Shown here one piece after another: positions 42,401 through 52,036 of a stretch of 64,000 nt of DNA. Within the stretch, counting starts at the first letter, position 1. Every line of letters begins with the position of its first letter. The notes beneath the pieces were generated by a model. It was given only the letters and a program-made list of their open reading frames with translations. It ran no database searches and was not told the origin of the DNA. This DNA comes from Ostrinia nubilalis (taxonomy: Eukaryota > Arthropoda > Insecta > Lepidoptera > Crambidae). The stretch covers positions 16,864,001 to 16,928,000 of the forward strand of contig NC_087092.1 in assembly GCF_963855985.1 (NCBI RefSeq). Reading direction: 5' to 3'. Both the position numbers and the translations under genes were made by a program.

Positions 42401-45194
42401 ACTAGCGGATAAGTGTCGCTGGAGCAGTACGAAGGAGATGGTGGACCCTGCCAGTGAGTATCTTTTTTGTAACTTAGACAGTGCTTTTAACTTAAACGAG
42501 ACCCCGTATTTATACCCTGCTAATAAGTTGTGACTTGACTTAGACGAGGTTGCGTATCTAACCAACTAAAATATTCTAGTCAACTACAACTTCTTCTTTT
42601 CGTGTCGGCAACAAACTTACATAGTGCCAGCCCAAAACTCCGCCACAAGAGTGGTGACAACTACAACTTAAAGCAAAGCAAATCACTGAGTAAGTTCCTG
42701 CGGTAATCGAGCAGTGTCGTATGGGTTATATGTGACGTAAGAGCTGTCACGTCACACGTCTGAAAATTCAGCAGTGGACGTCCTGTGGCTCAAATGATGA
42801 TGATATGTGACCTGAACTCCATTATTCACCATGCTTGCAGTAGGTGTATTTATAACTGGAGAAATGTCTCAGTATAACTTAACGCTCCTATTTTATAGGA
42901 CTTTGGTCTGGAAAACTTCTCCGTATGCTAAATAATAATAATGAATCTATTTCTCTTCATTCAGACCTGGTTTACATGTACAAATGGCTGACGGCGTTCA
43001 CTCTGAAGCAAACTGCGGAGAAAACCGAGCGTCTCAAGAAAGCGGGCAAGGATGACTTCCAGACCAGGAACGAGACGCAGTCATACAACGCGGTGGCGCT
43101 GTCCATCGTTTATGGAGAGGTACTAGTCATGAGAGAGAATGCCTTTGTCTTAGGGATGTCACAAAAAGAAGCTATAACATACCCAGACGTCATAGCTTCT
43201 TTTTTGTAAATTGACTGGTTGTTCTAGATTTTGACTTGTAATGGGTAGAACAGATTGGAATCATAAAAATACACTTTAAATATACCTTTCAGATTAATTA
43301 ATGGTATGGCTACAAGACTATTCCCATTTCCCACATTTCGTTCCCACCGCTGCTACTTCTGTGTAGTAGCCAGGGTCTACAGGTTGACCACCAATAAAAA
43401 TCCAACCACGTTTGTCACGGGGTTTGTTTTTGTCTAAAGTCTGGTCTGCGAGCACGTAGAATTTTGTCCAATGACCCCAAGCTACCCATCCTTATCACTC
43501 GCGCGAAATTATGAGACCGGGCTTTAGCTATACTCGACGCTAAGACTCCTGGCAGGCGGTGTCATAAGTAATTTTTAAGACAGAGATGCACACTCACCAA
43601 TATTTTATTAAATAACGTAATATAAACAGCACTATGCTTGCCTCTGTGCGACTTCACCCATAGTGTGAGTGCAATAGAAAAAGTGTTATGCACTGTCTCA
43701 TTATTACACCGCCTGCCACGAGTCTTTGCGCCGAGTATAGCTGTAGCTTCAAATAAGCTAGACATAAGGAAGTTTCAATCCAAAGAATTTAAGTAAGTGA
43801 ATCTTTAATTTCAGAACGCCATCCTCAATCACTTCTACAAGACAGTGCTGGAGTTCGAAGACGTCAAGTGCAAGAACGTTCTGCTGAAACTCGTCTCTCT
43901 GTACGGCGCTTTCATCCTTGAGAAACATCTGGCGACGTTGTACATTGTAAGTAGAACAGTTATGTACTTATTTATAGTGAAGACGGTATATGAAAGTGTA
44001 CTTATTATTTGTAATTGGCACTCTTTTGTAACAATAATGATTGTCTATCGACAAAGTCAAAATCACGTAAACTTGCTACAAACATCTACAGACTAAAGTG
44101 CTGCCAATTGTACAAAATCACACTACTATGGCGCATAACTGGGTGTTCCTGTCTGAGTGTTGTGTAAAGGAACAGAGCTGTCATGTCATAAATATCTTGA
44201 CGCAATAAAAACAACTTCCCGCACCGCTCTACTACTACAGAAACTGAATCAGTTCACCGTGACAGTATGTTTCTCCATAGATAAGAATAAGTACTACGTT
44301 GTCTCTCTTTTTCTCTTTATAAAAGTGTAAAAGAGGAAGATATATTGGTCACACATTGCACGGTACCGTGTAATTAGAGATCAGAAAATGGCACTTTGTG
44401 TTATTGCTCCTTACAGGTCACATTCTATAAATTTTCAATTTTTCAGGGTGGTTTCCTATCCGGCTCGCAAGGCGTGTTGCTCCGCGAAGGCATTCTGGAG
44501 CTGTGTGCTGCCGTCTGCCCTGAGGCCGTGGCGCTGGCCGATACATTGGCGCCGCCCGACTTCTGTCTGAAGTCTGTGCTGGGACAATCTGATGGGGAGG
44601 TGAGTAGTTCAGATATCAGACCATCGATATTTCGATCGAGTCGTAAGCAATTCCTTTATGAGGTCGTCGGTTCATCTTGTGGGTGAACGTCCCACGCTAC
44701 ACAATCCGGTACGTGGCTTCCACTCCAGAACCTTGCTGCCCCATCAGCCGACAGTTCTGCGTACTATGTGCCCTGCCCATTGCCACTTCAGCTTGCTAAT
44801 CCGTCGGGCTATGTCAGCAAGCAATCAACGAGGTAGCAGGAAGGCGCTAGATGCAAGTCGCTACCAACCGATCAATATGAAAAGCATTGGGGGAGGCCTA
44901 TGTTCAGCAGTGGATGTCCTGTGGCTAAAATAATGATGAAGCAATTCCACCGACTGTATAACATTGTTTTATGGCAACAGACAAGATGGTAGTAGGTAAC
45001 CAAGCGGACCAAGGACGAATAATTGTTCTTTATAGTTTTAACGCTACAGTTGAAATGTCCCTAATAACAACCGCTTGTTCCAGGCCTACAAGCACATCCA
45101 GAGCAGCGTGATGACGTACCCTGAGTCCATGAGCCGGCCCGCCTGGTGGCGTGACGTCATCCACTGGCGCACCTACGTTCCCTCCAAACTGTAA
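36341..45194 (+). CDS. ACOX3: Peroxisomal acyl-CoA oxidase, ACOX3-type, whole gene, 13 exons
   Basis: A flavoenzyme that oxidises acyl-CoA to trans-2-enoyl-CoA with H2O2 release, the first step of peroxisomal beta-oxidation; the vertebrate ACOX3 group prefers branched substrates. Coding exons: 36341-36499, 36713-36850, 36976-37291, 39343-39514, 40565-40704, 41040-41182, 41448-41550, 41664-41801, 42220-42453, 42965-43119, 43815-43946, 44447-44599, 45084-45194. All have GT-AG borders in matching phases, total 697 codons (human ACOX3 about 700). Seen: [12 protein letters not shown] (159-170, FAD-binding region), [30 protein letters not shown] with the probable catalytic Glu454, LAPPDF, and the C-terminal peroxisome signal [13 protein letters not shown] and VLEYQQQ favour ACOX3 over ACOX1. 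No defects found. Confidence 0.96.
36713..36850 (+). CDS. ACOX3: ACOX3 exon 2
   Basis: Acceptor TTTTGTAG, donor GTGAGT, 46 codons. [13 protein letters not shown] and RHIAIKRM fit the N-terminal alpha-helical domain. Confidence 0.93.
36976..37291 (+). CDS. ACOX3: ACOX3 exon 3 (FAD-binding motif)
   Basis: Acceptor TTTTCAG, donor GTAAGT, 316 bases. It carries [13 protein letters not shown] and [10 protein letters not shown], signature motifs of the family. It ends in phase 1. Confidence 0.95.
37292..39342 (+). other. ACOX3 intron 3
   Basis: A 2-kb intron without other genes. At 38530-38700 is a block rich in CGCCGAC / GTCGGCGA motifs, probably a repeat, preceded by a small palindrome (CCAATGATATTAT / ATAATATCATTGG). 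The hAT MITE at 39094-39289 lies near its end. Confidence 0.5.
39094..39289. mobile_element. hAT-type MITE, copy 3, with exact 8-bp duplication
   Basis: 196 bp with ends TAAAGCCTGGTCCGTGAGCA and the inverted partner CTCACGGACCAGGCTTTA. It is flanked by GTAGCAAC at 39086-39093 and 39290-39297. This copy defines the ends of the family seen at 2836, 6320 and 43435. Confidence 0.88.
39343..39514 (+). CDS. ACOX3: ACOX3 exon 4
   Basis: Acceptor TTTTTACAG, donor GTGAGA, 172 bases. [20 protein letters not shown] and [15 protein letters not shown] are strongly conserved. A hAT MITE ends only about 50 bp upstream of its acceptor. Confidence 0.95.
39827..39966. mobile_element. Fold-back MITE in ACOX3 intron 4
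   Basis: Arms of about 55 bp (AGGTGGAATTGTGTAAAGCA and its inverse) enclose a short loop. A CAG triplet flanks both ends, a possible 3-bp target duplication. The superfamily is uncertain. Confidence 0.7.
40150..40555 (+). repeat. Two lepidopteran CCCGCGGCTTC-type interspersed repeats in tandem
   Basis: Heads CTAGCAGCCGCCCGCGACTT (near 40150) and CTAGCTTTCCGCCCGCGGCT (near 40335). The second ends with AATCGGTTTAGTGGTTTAGG and TTCGCATTTATAATATTAGT. Relatives lie at 58903-59220, 60084-60275 (antisense), 60394-60550 and 61850-62150. They end just upstream of ACOX3 exon 5. Confidence 0.65.
40565..40704 (+). CDS. ACOX3: ACOX3 exon 5
   Basis: Acceptor TATTTGTAG, donor GTAAGA, 140 bases. It encodes [20 protein letters not shown] and [13 protein letters not shown]. 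Confidence 0.94.
41040..41182 (+). CDS. ACOX3: ACOX3 exon 6
   Basis: Acceptor CATTTTTAG, donor GTGAGA, 143 bases. It contains [23 protein letters not shown] and PVLEYQQQ, the core of the flavin/substrate domain. Confidence 0.95.
41448..41550 (+). CDS. ACOX3: ACOX3 exon 7
   Basis: Acceptor CATTTCAG, donor GTAAGT, 103 bases. It encodes [15 protein letters not shown]. Confidence 0.94.
41664..41801 (+). CDS. ACOX3: ACOX3 exon 8
   Basis: Acceptor CGCTTCCAG, donor GTAAGC, 138 bases. It encodes [19 protein letters not shown] and [12 protein letters not shown], the conserved CGGHGY motif. Confidence 0.95.
42220..42453 (+). CDS. ACOX3: ACOX3 exon 9 (catalytic Glu)
   Basis: Acceptor CATTCCAG, donor GTGAGT, 234 bases. 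[20 protein letters not shown] contains the glutamate (residue 454 of the model) that acts as catalytic base in acyl-CoA oxidases. Confidence 0.96.
42592..42662 (+). repeat. Short dispersed repeat shared with 2428-2512 (inverted there)
   Basis: Contains CTTCTTTTCGTGTCGGCAAC and CCGCCACAAGAGTGGTG, matching the reverse complement of 2428-2512. Function unknown; it lies in ACOX3 intron 9. A short RTE end with an ATGATGATGAT-like tail follows at 42762-42800. Confidence 0.55.
42965..43119 (+). CDS. ACOX3: ACOX3 exon 10
   Basis: Acceptor TTCATTCAG, donor GTACTA, 155 bases. It encodes [19 protein letters not shown] and [10 protein letters not shown]. The donor is weaker than the others (GTACTA) but the frame and phase fit. 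Confidence 0.9.
43435..43526. mobile_element. hAT-type MITE, copy 4 (internally deleted)
   Basis: Both ends (TAAAGTCTGGTCTGCGAGCA and GACCGGGCTTTA) are kept but the middle is lost after CTCGCGCGAAATTATGA. It lies in ACOX3 intron 10. Confidence 0.7.
43815..43946 (+). CDS. ACOX3: ACOX3 exon 11
   Basis: Acceptor AATTTCAG, donor GTAAGT, 44 codons. It encodes [16 protein letters not shown] and [12 protein letters not shown], from the C-terminal oxidase domain. Confidence 0.94.
44170..44290 (+). repeat. Dispersed SINE-like repeat, copy 4
   Basis: Shares GAGCTGTCATGTCATAA, CTTCCCGCACCGCTCTAC and GAATCAGTTCACC with the copies at 65, 9870 and 12775. More diverged. Confidence 0.4.
44447..44599 (+). 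CDS. ACOX3: ACOX3 exon 12
   Basis: Acceptor ATTTTTCAG, donor GTGAGT, 51 codons. It encodes [16 protein letters not shown] and [20 protein letters not shown], close to the ACOX3-type PPDF..S..G..DG motif. Confidence 0.95.
44656..44940. mobile_element. RTE LINE 3' end with internal inversion
   Basis: 44656-44815 is antisense ([12 protein letters not shown] through RPPTRWTDDL on the minus strand). 44833-44940 is sense (RGSRKALDA through the AYVQQ-equivalent end and an AATGATGA tail). The two pieces meet at adjacent positions of the element, as expected of a single inverted insertion. It lies in ACOX3 intron 12. Confidence 0.75.
45084..45194 (+). CDS. ACOX3: ACOX3 exon 13 (SKL peroxisome signal)
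   Basis: Acceptor TGTTCCAG, 37 codons including TAA. It ends [12 protein letters not shown] is the canonical type 1 peroxisomal targeting signal. Confidence 0.96.
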   Translation, partial: AYKHIQSSVMTYPESMSRPAWWRDVIHWRTYVPSKL

Positions 45195-46451
45195 AGTACT
45201 TTTTGCATCAGATGGCTGTTGAGCTGTCAACATTTTTTACGGAAAAAGGACTAAGATATGACGTCACGCCTAAAAAGAAGTACATAAGTCGCAAAGTTCT
45301 AGAATTACCAGTCCACTCTAATTACAGAACATCGTTCCTGTTATTTTTTGCGCTTGAAAACAAAATAGCACATAGTGTACTACGTTTCAATATCAACAAT
45401 TCTTTCGAGGCTTTATTGTGTACTTTGTGGAGAGAATAAGATAAATCAGGATGTATTTCGTACTATACATTTTATGATGTACTCGATATTAATTACCTCG
45501 ATAAAATCATATAGGCGTGGCGTAAAACGCTGCTATTATTTTTTATATTAAAATCAATCGAATCAAACCTACTTTTCTTAAATGAAGTTTAAAAATGTTC
45601 CTTGTCATCACAATAAACATTCCTAATGTATTGCCAGTAATATAAGAATAGATCAATTATAATAAATAATTAGTAATAAGTATTGTGGTGGATGTTACTT
45701 TTACGTATGACATTTTCGAATTACCAAAACTGTTAACTAAATATTGAGTTTATTAATTTTAAAAAAATATTTATTATGTGGTAAATAAGAACAAAAATGT
45801 AGTCTTAAAATCACAATTGAAAGTTTTACAAAAATGGAAAATTATTTTATAGTGATACTCAAAGTACATAATGTAAGCATAAATGAGTTATTGGAAAGAT
45901 ACTTATGTGAATAGAAATAAAAACGTTATTTTATATGTATAACATACAGAATGTAATGGACAATTAACTTGCAAAGTATTATGGAGTACCTACTTTTCTA
46001 CATTACTGTAAAAGTTTGCGTTTTTCCCTTACAGTTTGTATAATAATGATGGTGCATGGTTATTGTTACTGAGTATTTTTAAATCAGAATAACATTTTAA
46101 GTGATATATTTAAAGTGATATTGAATTGTTATTGTTTAATAAAAATATATTTTTACAAATGTACAATATTTACACAGGGGTTTTTGTAATAAAATATTCT
46201 TAGAAATAACACCCGCTACGTCAGCGTGACGTCATATCGTTCGATCCTGTTGTCTCTGTCTTAGAGAGGGAAGGCACGAGAAAGCGGCCGCCCCGCGCAC
46301 CGCGACACTTTGCTCGAGCGCTTGGCTGTGACGGACGTTCTCTCGGTTCAGGGACTGTGATATTTGTGACCTAGATCATTATTTCTGCCATAGGCATATT
46401 TCTTTATTACGTTAATTTGATTTGTGGAATTATTGGTTTCGGTTATGTAAT
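45195..46451 (+). other. ACOX3 3' UTR region and GC-rich block
   Basis: Candidate polyadenylation signals AATAAA occur at 45917 and 46138-46143; the latter is followed by a T-rich stretch. At 46209-46360 the sequence turns GC-rich with a perfect TGACGTCA at 46227-46234, which may be a promoter or first exon of a further gene. No open frame there is convincing. Confidence 0.5.
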
Positions 46452-46721
46452 TGTAAAGTGGCATAAATAAAAAGTAATGTCTTGATGAATAGTTATTTTA
46501 TTTTTCAAACGAACAGAGTTTCTGCTTAGCAAGTGATCAGTACAAAATAATAATCAAAATGAGCTCGCACGACATTATAAAGGCTTGCCCCCCACCAAAA
46601 GTTCGCTCGGCTGACAGGCATGGCACGTGGTTGGGTGGGGAGAGGCTTGGCATTGGCTGGCATTGGCGGGAACGCTTCCCATTGGCTGGCGCTGGCAGGC
46701 TCGCTGTGATTGGCCGTTACA
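46452..46721 (-). repeat. 3' LTR of retrotransposon 1
   Basis: 270 bp, same sequence as 51287-51556. The polypurine-like GCAGGATGGCCGACTG lies just inside (on the minus strand). Confidence 0.93.
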
Positions 46722-46771
46722 GTCGGCCATCCTGCAACAATTGCTCCCGCAATGGGAGTTACAAAAAGTTA

Positions 46772-49142
46772 TTAACTTTCCAATAAGTCTATCAGATCTT
46801 CAGTTTCGAGCTGTTCGTCCGAACTACTGGCACTATCAGATACAGGGACCACACTTGTATAGGGCCTCAAAGAATCAACTGCTACTTGGCCAATAAAGCT
46901 TTTATAACCCCTTAGCCCCTTGATGCTTCGAATCCTGTATCTATCATTGCCTAGAACCTTAGTTATTACATATGGGCCAGAGTAAACATCATCTAACTTA
47001 GTATTGGCCTTAGCTGCGCTACTAGTGGGTGCCTGCTTCCATAGAACAAAATCCCCCTGTTTGTAGATGCGACTTTGTTTTCGGTTTTTATCAAAGTTAC
47101 GCTTCATCCTACTGCTAGCCTTCTCTATTCTGTCATTAGCTTTATTTCGCCTAACTTGTACTGACTCTGACACTTGGTTAGAAGTACCTACATCAATTAA
47201 GGGCCTGGCACAGCGAGCAAACATTAAGTCATAAGGCTTGAATCCTGTACTTTCATTCAAAGTATTATTGATACCCCAAATAGCATCTGGCAGACTATTA
47301 GACCAATTATTTGAAGATTCACTGGGATCGGCCACTCGCAAAGCATTAAGTATGGTTCGGTTAGTACGCTCTACCTGGCCATTAGCTCGTGGACATGCTA
47401 TTGATGTTAAGGTGTGTTTAAATTGTTTTTCTATTGCGAGGTCTTTGAAATACCGGCTAGTAAACGCCTTCCCATGGTCTGTCACGACTCGATCCGGATA
47501 ACCAAATAAGCTAAATATTCTTTTAAGTATTCTAATTGTCTCAATAGAATTTACAGTACGTGTAGGTTCAGCAATGACAAACTTTGAGAAGGCATCAGTA
47601 AGAACCAGCATATAACTATGACCTTTCTGTGTTTTACAAAATGGCCCTAAGTGGTCGACATGAACTACACGCATTGGTTCAGAAGGTTTGGGTATGGGAT
47701 GTAAAAACCCTTCCTTTTTACCATGCTCTCCCTTTCCATATGCGCAATATAAGCATGCATTAACATATTTACGTATGAAGCGGCTCATTTTGGGAAACCA
47801 ATAATCTTTTTTTATTAATTCTGTACACCGTTTTAATCCTACATGGCCTACATTGTCATGGTGCATTTGCACAATCTTCCACCTAGCCAATGTTGGCACT
47901 ACGAGACGATCACCATAATAAGCCTTCCGATACAACCTGTCATTTTTAATAACATAATTATTAGTAATATTAGAATCTGCCGAGCCATCCTTGAGCTGGT
48001 CAATAATATGCTTCAACTTTTCGTCCTGATATTGAACCGTATAAAACCAGTCAGCTACCTCTAGTCTATTAACGTTCACTGCATCAACTGGGTTCCTACT
48101 CAGAGCATCTACATGCTTCATACGATCACCAGGTCGGTATTCTACGGTAATGTCATAGTCCTGAATCGATAACCACCATCGGGCAATTCGTGGTATAATA
48201 TCCCGTTTAGTAAGGGTCGCGCGAACAGCAGTGCAATCAGTAACCACCTTGACGTGTTTACCTGCCACATAAACTCGAAATCTGCGCAATGATTCGACGA
48301 CTGCAAGTGTTTCTAATTCGTAACTATGGTACATGCCCTCCTCTTTGCTAGTAACACGACTAAAATACATAACCGGTCGTAATGTGTTATCATTTTGTTT
48401 TTGCATCAAAATACCTGCAATTCCTAATTTGCAAGCATCCGTGTGAATCTCAATCGGCAGGTCAGAATCGTAAAGCGCTAACAACGGTTTTGTACACAGA
48501 CACTTTTTTAATTCCTCAAAACTTTTCACTTGTTCACTACCCCACACCCAACGTGAATTTTTCTTTGTCAGATCTGTTAGTGGGCGAGCAATTATTGCAA
48601 AATTTTTAATAAATTTACGAAAATAACTGCAGAGCCCAATAAATTGACGTATTTCATGTACGCTATTAGGAACCGGAAATTTTGACACTGCCGCCAATTT
48701 TGATTCACCCGGTTGTATGCCGTCAGGCGAAATTTCATGTCCCAAATAAGTTATTCGATTTTGCAAAAAAGAACATTTAGCCATATTTAACTTTAAGTTT
48801 TCAGATCGGAATTTTTGTAGGACGGTTTCCAAAACTTGTAATCCAGATGAAACATCGCATGACGGCAACAACAAATCATCAAGAAATGCTAATATTTCGC
48901 AGTCGTTTGGAAGGCTAGTGTTTAACAAACCGGTTTTACTATTCGCGTCGCAGGAATCTGAACGGATCGACTGAACGATTTTATTAATCAAGCGCATGAA
49001 AACGGATGGTGCGTTTGCAAGACCAAATGGAACCCGTGTATACTCATAATGGCCCTGAGGAATAATAAACGCTGTTTTGTGTGTGTCATCCGGATTTATT
49101 TTAACCTGATGGTAACTTTGTGCTAAATCAAGACTTGTGAAA
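46772..49142 (-). CDS. Retrotransposon 1 pol: RT, RNase H, integrase
   Basis: Open from just past the frameshift to a stop at 46772; the first Met used by a simple ORF call is at 48997. RT shows SLDLAQSYHQVKINPDD and the catalytic FLDD. RNase H has HTDACKLGIAGIL and YELETLAVVE. Integrase has an HHCC zinc domain (H-H then CLYC) and a DDE core (VDHLGPF, VTDHGKAF, NGQVERTNR). No chromodomain is obvious. Apart from the upstream frameshift, no stops. Confidence 0.92.
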
Positions 49143-51257
49143 TATTTTTTTTTCGGCTAGTTTGGAAACCTGATCATCAATATTCGGTAATGGATATCGA
49201 TCCTTAACTGTTACAGCGTTTAGTGCCCGGTAGTCAACACAAAGCCTACTGTCTCCATTTTTCTTTTTTACTAGGATTACCGGAGAAGCATAATTCGACT
49301 CTGATTCTTTGATAATCCCTGCATCTAATAATTCCCTGACTTTGGATTGAACTATTTGCTGTTCATTGTGCGACAAACGGTAAGGTTGACGGTGTACAGG
49401 TTGTTCGGTTGTTAATTTTATATTCATTTGCACTAAATCAGTACAGCCTAATTCTAGTGTATTGCTTGCAAAACAATCACTGTAAGAGGTTAATAAAGAT
49501 ATTAAACTGTCACGGTCTTTTTCATTTAACGATCCTGAGCTAATATTATTTATGTCTACCCCTCCTATTGTTACTGAATGAGTTGGTAAGTTAGGGCTTA
49601 AAATGGCAATGGCTGGCAAGGGCAAAGAAATGGCTTGATCACTGACCTGAGCATCTGATGGTGGTGGCGCCTCGCAAGTATCAGCTCTCGCAAGCACCTC
49701 GCCTGGCTGCCACTTGATCTCCTCCGCTCCAGTGTTGACGACCTTGATGTATCCCGTACCACCACGGAGGAGGGTCGCCGGCAACGAATAAGAAACGTCT
49801 TGTAATTCGAAGTGGCGAGGCTTCGTGATGACATCGTTGTTGTCTGTATTACCAAGCACGTTAACCTTGATTATGGAAGTGCCAGGCGGTAGACATTCTT
49901 CGCTAGCGGTGACTACTTCAAATCTCGAACAGTCTTCAGAAACATCCATTTGCTTCAAAAAGTCAGTATCTTCCTTGAGTGTTACTGTACCGTTGCAGAC
50001 AACCATCGTTATTCCTTCGGCATTAATGACTGGTTGGCCAATGAGTAGGTTAATGCCATCCATGTTAGTGTCGGTAAGGTGAGCCTTACAACGGGTTTGT
50101 ATTCCATCGATTTCTAACAGGAATTCAACTACCCCACGACTGGTAATCATACCTCCGGAGAACCCTTTCAGTGTTACGTCCGTTGGAATAACTTTAAGGT
50201 CCAACAATCGCGACACTTGTATGGAAAGGACATTTACTTGACTTCCTGTATCCAAATACGCTTTGACGTAAGCACCGTTAACTTTAGCCACCTTTTTGTA
50301 TGCATTGTTGTAGTTTTGCACCATCTTGATTTCTTTGATACCGGAGTCGAGTTCAAAGTTTGTAGGTCTCGTAGTCTGAGAGCTGCACCGCGTGGCAATG
50401 TGGCCCTGCTTGCCACATTTGAAGCAAGTACGCTGATCAGGTTGAGGGCAATTTCGCAGTATGTGGCCGGTCTTTCTGCATCTTGGGCACGGGTCAACAT
50501 CGGGGTTAAATGGATGGTTTCTCTTCTCTATCGATAGCCGGTGGTCTCTGGCTGGCATTCGTGTTTCAGGATTTGGTGGTCGATAATTATCAAGTGCGCT
50601 AAGAAAACCTTCATATAACTCGTCTGGCCGCTCACATTGGTACGCCCTTGCGTTTGGTTGTAGTGATACTGGGAGGCCACGAATTATACACGACACAGTT
50701 GCGCTATCCGATAACTTACATCGGAAACACATGGCAATTTTGTCTTGATAGTACTTTGTCATTGTTTCCGAGGGTAGTTTTTTTCTGAGCATCATCTCCT
50801 CCAACATGTTTCCGAAGTCATGATGTTTCGGAAACGCTCGCTCCAACATAACTTTCCACTCGTGCCAATCGTGGTCGTAGTCTTCAAGCCTATTATACCA
50901 CTTTCTTGCTTGCCCCTTCAGTTTGTCTTGCAGGTGGAATGCTTTTGTTTTGTCATCCCAACCGTGGATTTCGCCGAGTTGTTCGATTTTTCGAAGCCAA
51001 GTTGTTACGGTGCATTCTTCACTATCGGGATCGAATTCGGGAATAAGTGATGCCGCTCGATGTTCTTTTGATCTGGAAGTGGTAGGTGTCTCTTCATTTA
51101 ATTCCTTCAACGCTCTCTGTACTTCATTCTCCAAAAGATTTCTTAAAATCTTCTTTGCGGGTGGCGAAAAGTCTTCATCATCTTCAGTTGGCGAGGTTTC
51201 TCTCCATCCCGGTGGCCGGATAAAGTTCCCGACGCCGTCAGTGTTGTGGCGCTTCAT
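49128..51257 (-). CDS. Retrotransposon 1 gag, protease and start of RT
   Basis: A 709-codon open frame starting MKRHNTDG. Capsid-like region with KWYNRLEDYDHDWHEWK. Two CCHC knuckles (CPRCRKTGHILRNC and CFKCGKQGHIATRC). Aspartic protease LDTGSQVNVLS. The start of RT has YASPVILVKKKNGDSRLC and DYRALN. It ends prematurely at FHKS because the RT frame is shifted at a run of nine A (minus strand, about 49143-49152). Eight A would keep the frame. The product is the structural and processing part of the element's particle. Confidence 0.93.
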   Translation of the reverse strand: MKRHNTDGVGNFIRPPGWRETSPTEDDEDFSPPAKKILRNLLENEVQRALKELNEETPTTSRSKEHRAASLIPEFDPDSEECTVTTWLRKIEQLGEIHGWDDKTKAFHLQDKLKGQARKWYNRLEDYDHDWHEWKVMLERAFPKHHDFGNMLEEMMLRKKLPSETMTKYYQDKIAMCFRCKLSDSATVSCIIRGLPVSLQPNARAYQCERPDELYEGFLSALDNYRPPNPETRMPARDHRLSIEKRNHPFNPDVDPCPRCRKTGHILRNCPQPDQRTCFKCGKQGHIATRCSSQTTRPTNFELDSGIKEIKMVQNYNNAYKKVAKVNGAYVKAYLDTGSQVNVLSIQVSRLLDLKVIPTDVTLKGFSGGMITSRGVVEFLLEIDGIQTRCKAHLTDTNMDGINLLIGQPVINAEGITMVVCNGTVTLKEDTDFLKQMDVSEDCSRFEVVTASEECLPPGTSIIKVNVLGNTDNNDVITKPRHFELQDVSYSLPATLLRGGTGYIKVVNTGAEEIKWQPGEVLARADTCEAPPPSDAQVSDQAISLPLPAIAILSPNLPTHSVTIGGVDINNISSGSLNEKDRDSLISLLTSYSDCFASNTLELGCTDLVQMNIKLTTEQPVHRQPYRLSHNEQQIVQSKVRELLDAGIIKESESNYASPVILVKKKNGDSRLCVDYRALNAVTVKDRYPLPNIDDQVSKLAEKKIFHKS

Positions 51258-51271
51258 ATTAATTTCTATCT

Positions 51272-51284
51272 ATCCCACTTCTGA
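51272..51284 (-). promoter_or_regulatory. Primer-binding site of retrotransposon 1
   Basis: TCAGAAGTGGGAT on the minus strand lies two bases inside the 5' LTR. It matches what I expect for the complement of a tRNA-Leu 3' region, offset from the CCA end, as described for mdg3/micropia-like elements. Confidence 0.6.
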
Positions 51285-51286
51285 GT

Positions 51287-51556
51287 TGTAAAGTGGCATA
51301 AATAAAAAGTAATGTCTTGATGAATAGTTATTTTATTTTTCAAACGAACAGAGTTTCTGCTTAGCAAGTGATCAGTACAAAATAATAATCAAAATGAGCT
51401 CGCACGACATTATAAAGGCTTGCCCCCCACCAAAAGTTCGCTCGGCTGACAGGCATGGCACGTGGTTGGGTGGGGAGAGGCTTGGCATTGGCTGGCATTG
51501 GCGGGAACGCTTCCCATTGGCTGGCGCTGGCAGGCTCGCTGTGATTGGCCGTTACA
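51287..51556 (-). repeat. 5' LTR of retrotransposon 1
   Basis: 270 bp. In element orientation it is followed directly by ACTCAGAAGTGGGAT. Identity with the other LTR implies recent insertion. Confidence 0.93.
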
Positions 51557-51694
51557 AATAAATCGATATCTGCTGGTGCCGTACATTACTTTTAAAAAAG
51601 CACTCTCACCTCTGATCCTTAAGATCAGAAGTGGGATTGACCACGCGTTCTAACCGTTTTTGCCATCTATTTTTGCCTTAGTTTGTGATTATCA
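51557..51694. other. Spacer between the two LTR elements, with an orphan primer-site-like motif
   Basis: Contains ATCAGAAGTGGGATTGACC at 51623-51641, the same motif as the primer sites of both neighbours but with no LTR boundary seen beside it. It may be the leader of an older, truncated element. Confidence 0.45.
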
Positions 51695-52036
51695 TGTCAT
51701 GATTTTTAGAATATATTGTTATTATTTTAGTGAATTTAAAAAAATGTTACGATTTTAGTATATATTTTAAAGTTAAAAAGTGGCAACACTGTTAAAAACT
51801 TCAATCTTGTTTGGCAAGGAAGTGGTAATGTGGAGGGGATAGAGAGGCTTGTTGTAGGCCTAGAGCTCACTCAGAATCATTACTCTGTTAGCTTCGATAG
51901 AACTCAGACCACTTGACGAATCTATGTCCGATAGCTGTTATAATAATTATTGTGAGTTAAATATTGAGTAATTGAAGTGTAAGTGTGTAAGTGGAAATAT
52001 ACTCGAGTTTGGCTGGAATAAAGTGGTTTCTTTTTA
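51695..52036 (+). repeat. 5' LTR of retrotransposon 2
   Basis: Starts TGTCATGATTTTTAGAATAT and ends GGTTTCTTTTTA. Followed by the primer site TCAGAAGCGGGAT at 52039-52051, one base different from that of retrotransposon 1. Confidence 0.9.

Larger units (their letters stand above)
46452..51556 (-). mobile_element. Ty3/Gypsy LTR retrotransposon 1 (nearly intact)
   Basis: 5,105 bp with 270-bp LTRs that look identical (46452-46721 and 51287-51556), ends TGTAAC...TTTACA on the minus strand. The internal gag-pol region is on the minus strand, with a primer-binding site next to the right LTR. The domain order gag, protease, RT, RNase H, integrase is that of Ty3/Gypsy. The gag and the tRNA-Leu-like primer site suggest the mdg3/micropia group. 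No env gene. Only AAT is shared by the flanks, so no clear target duplication. Confidence 0.95.

Noticed and set aside
46559..46896. Small plus-strand open frames in and next to the LTR (also 51462-51653)
   Set aside because: They are identical in both LTRs, antisense to the element, and show no domain.
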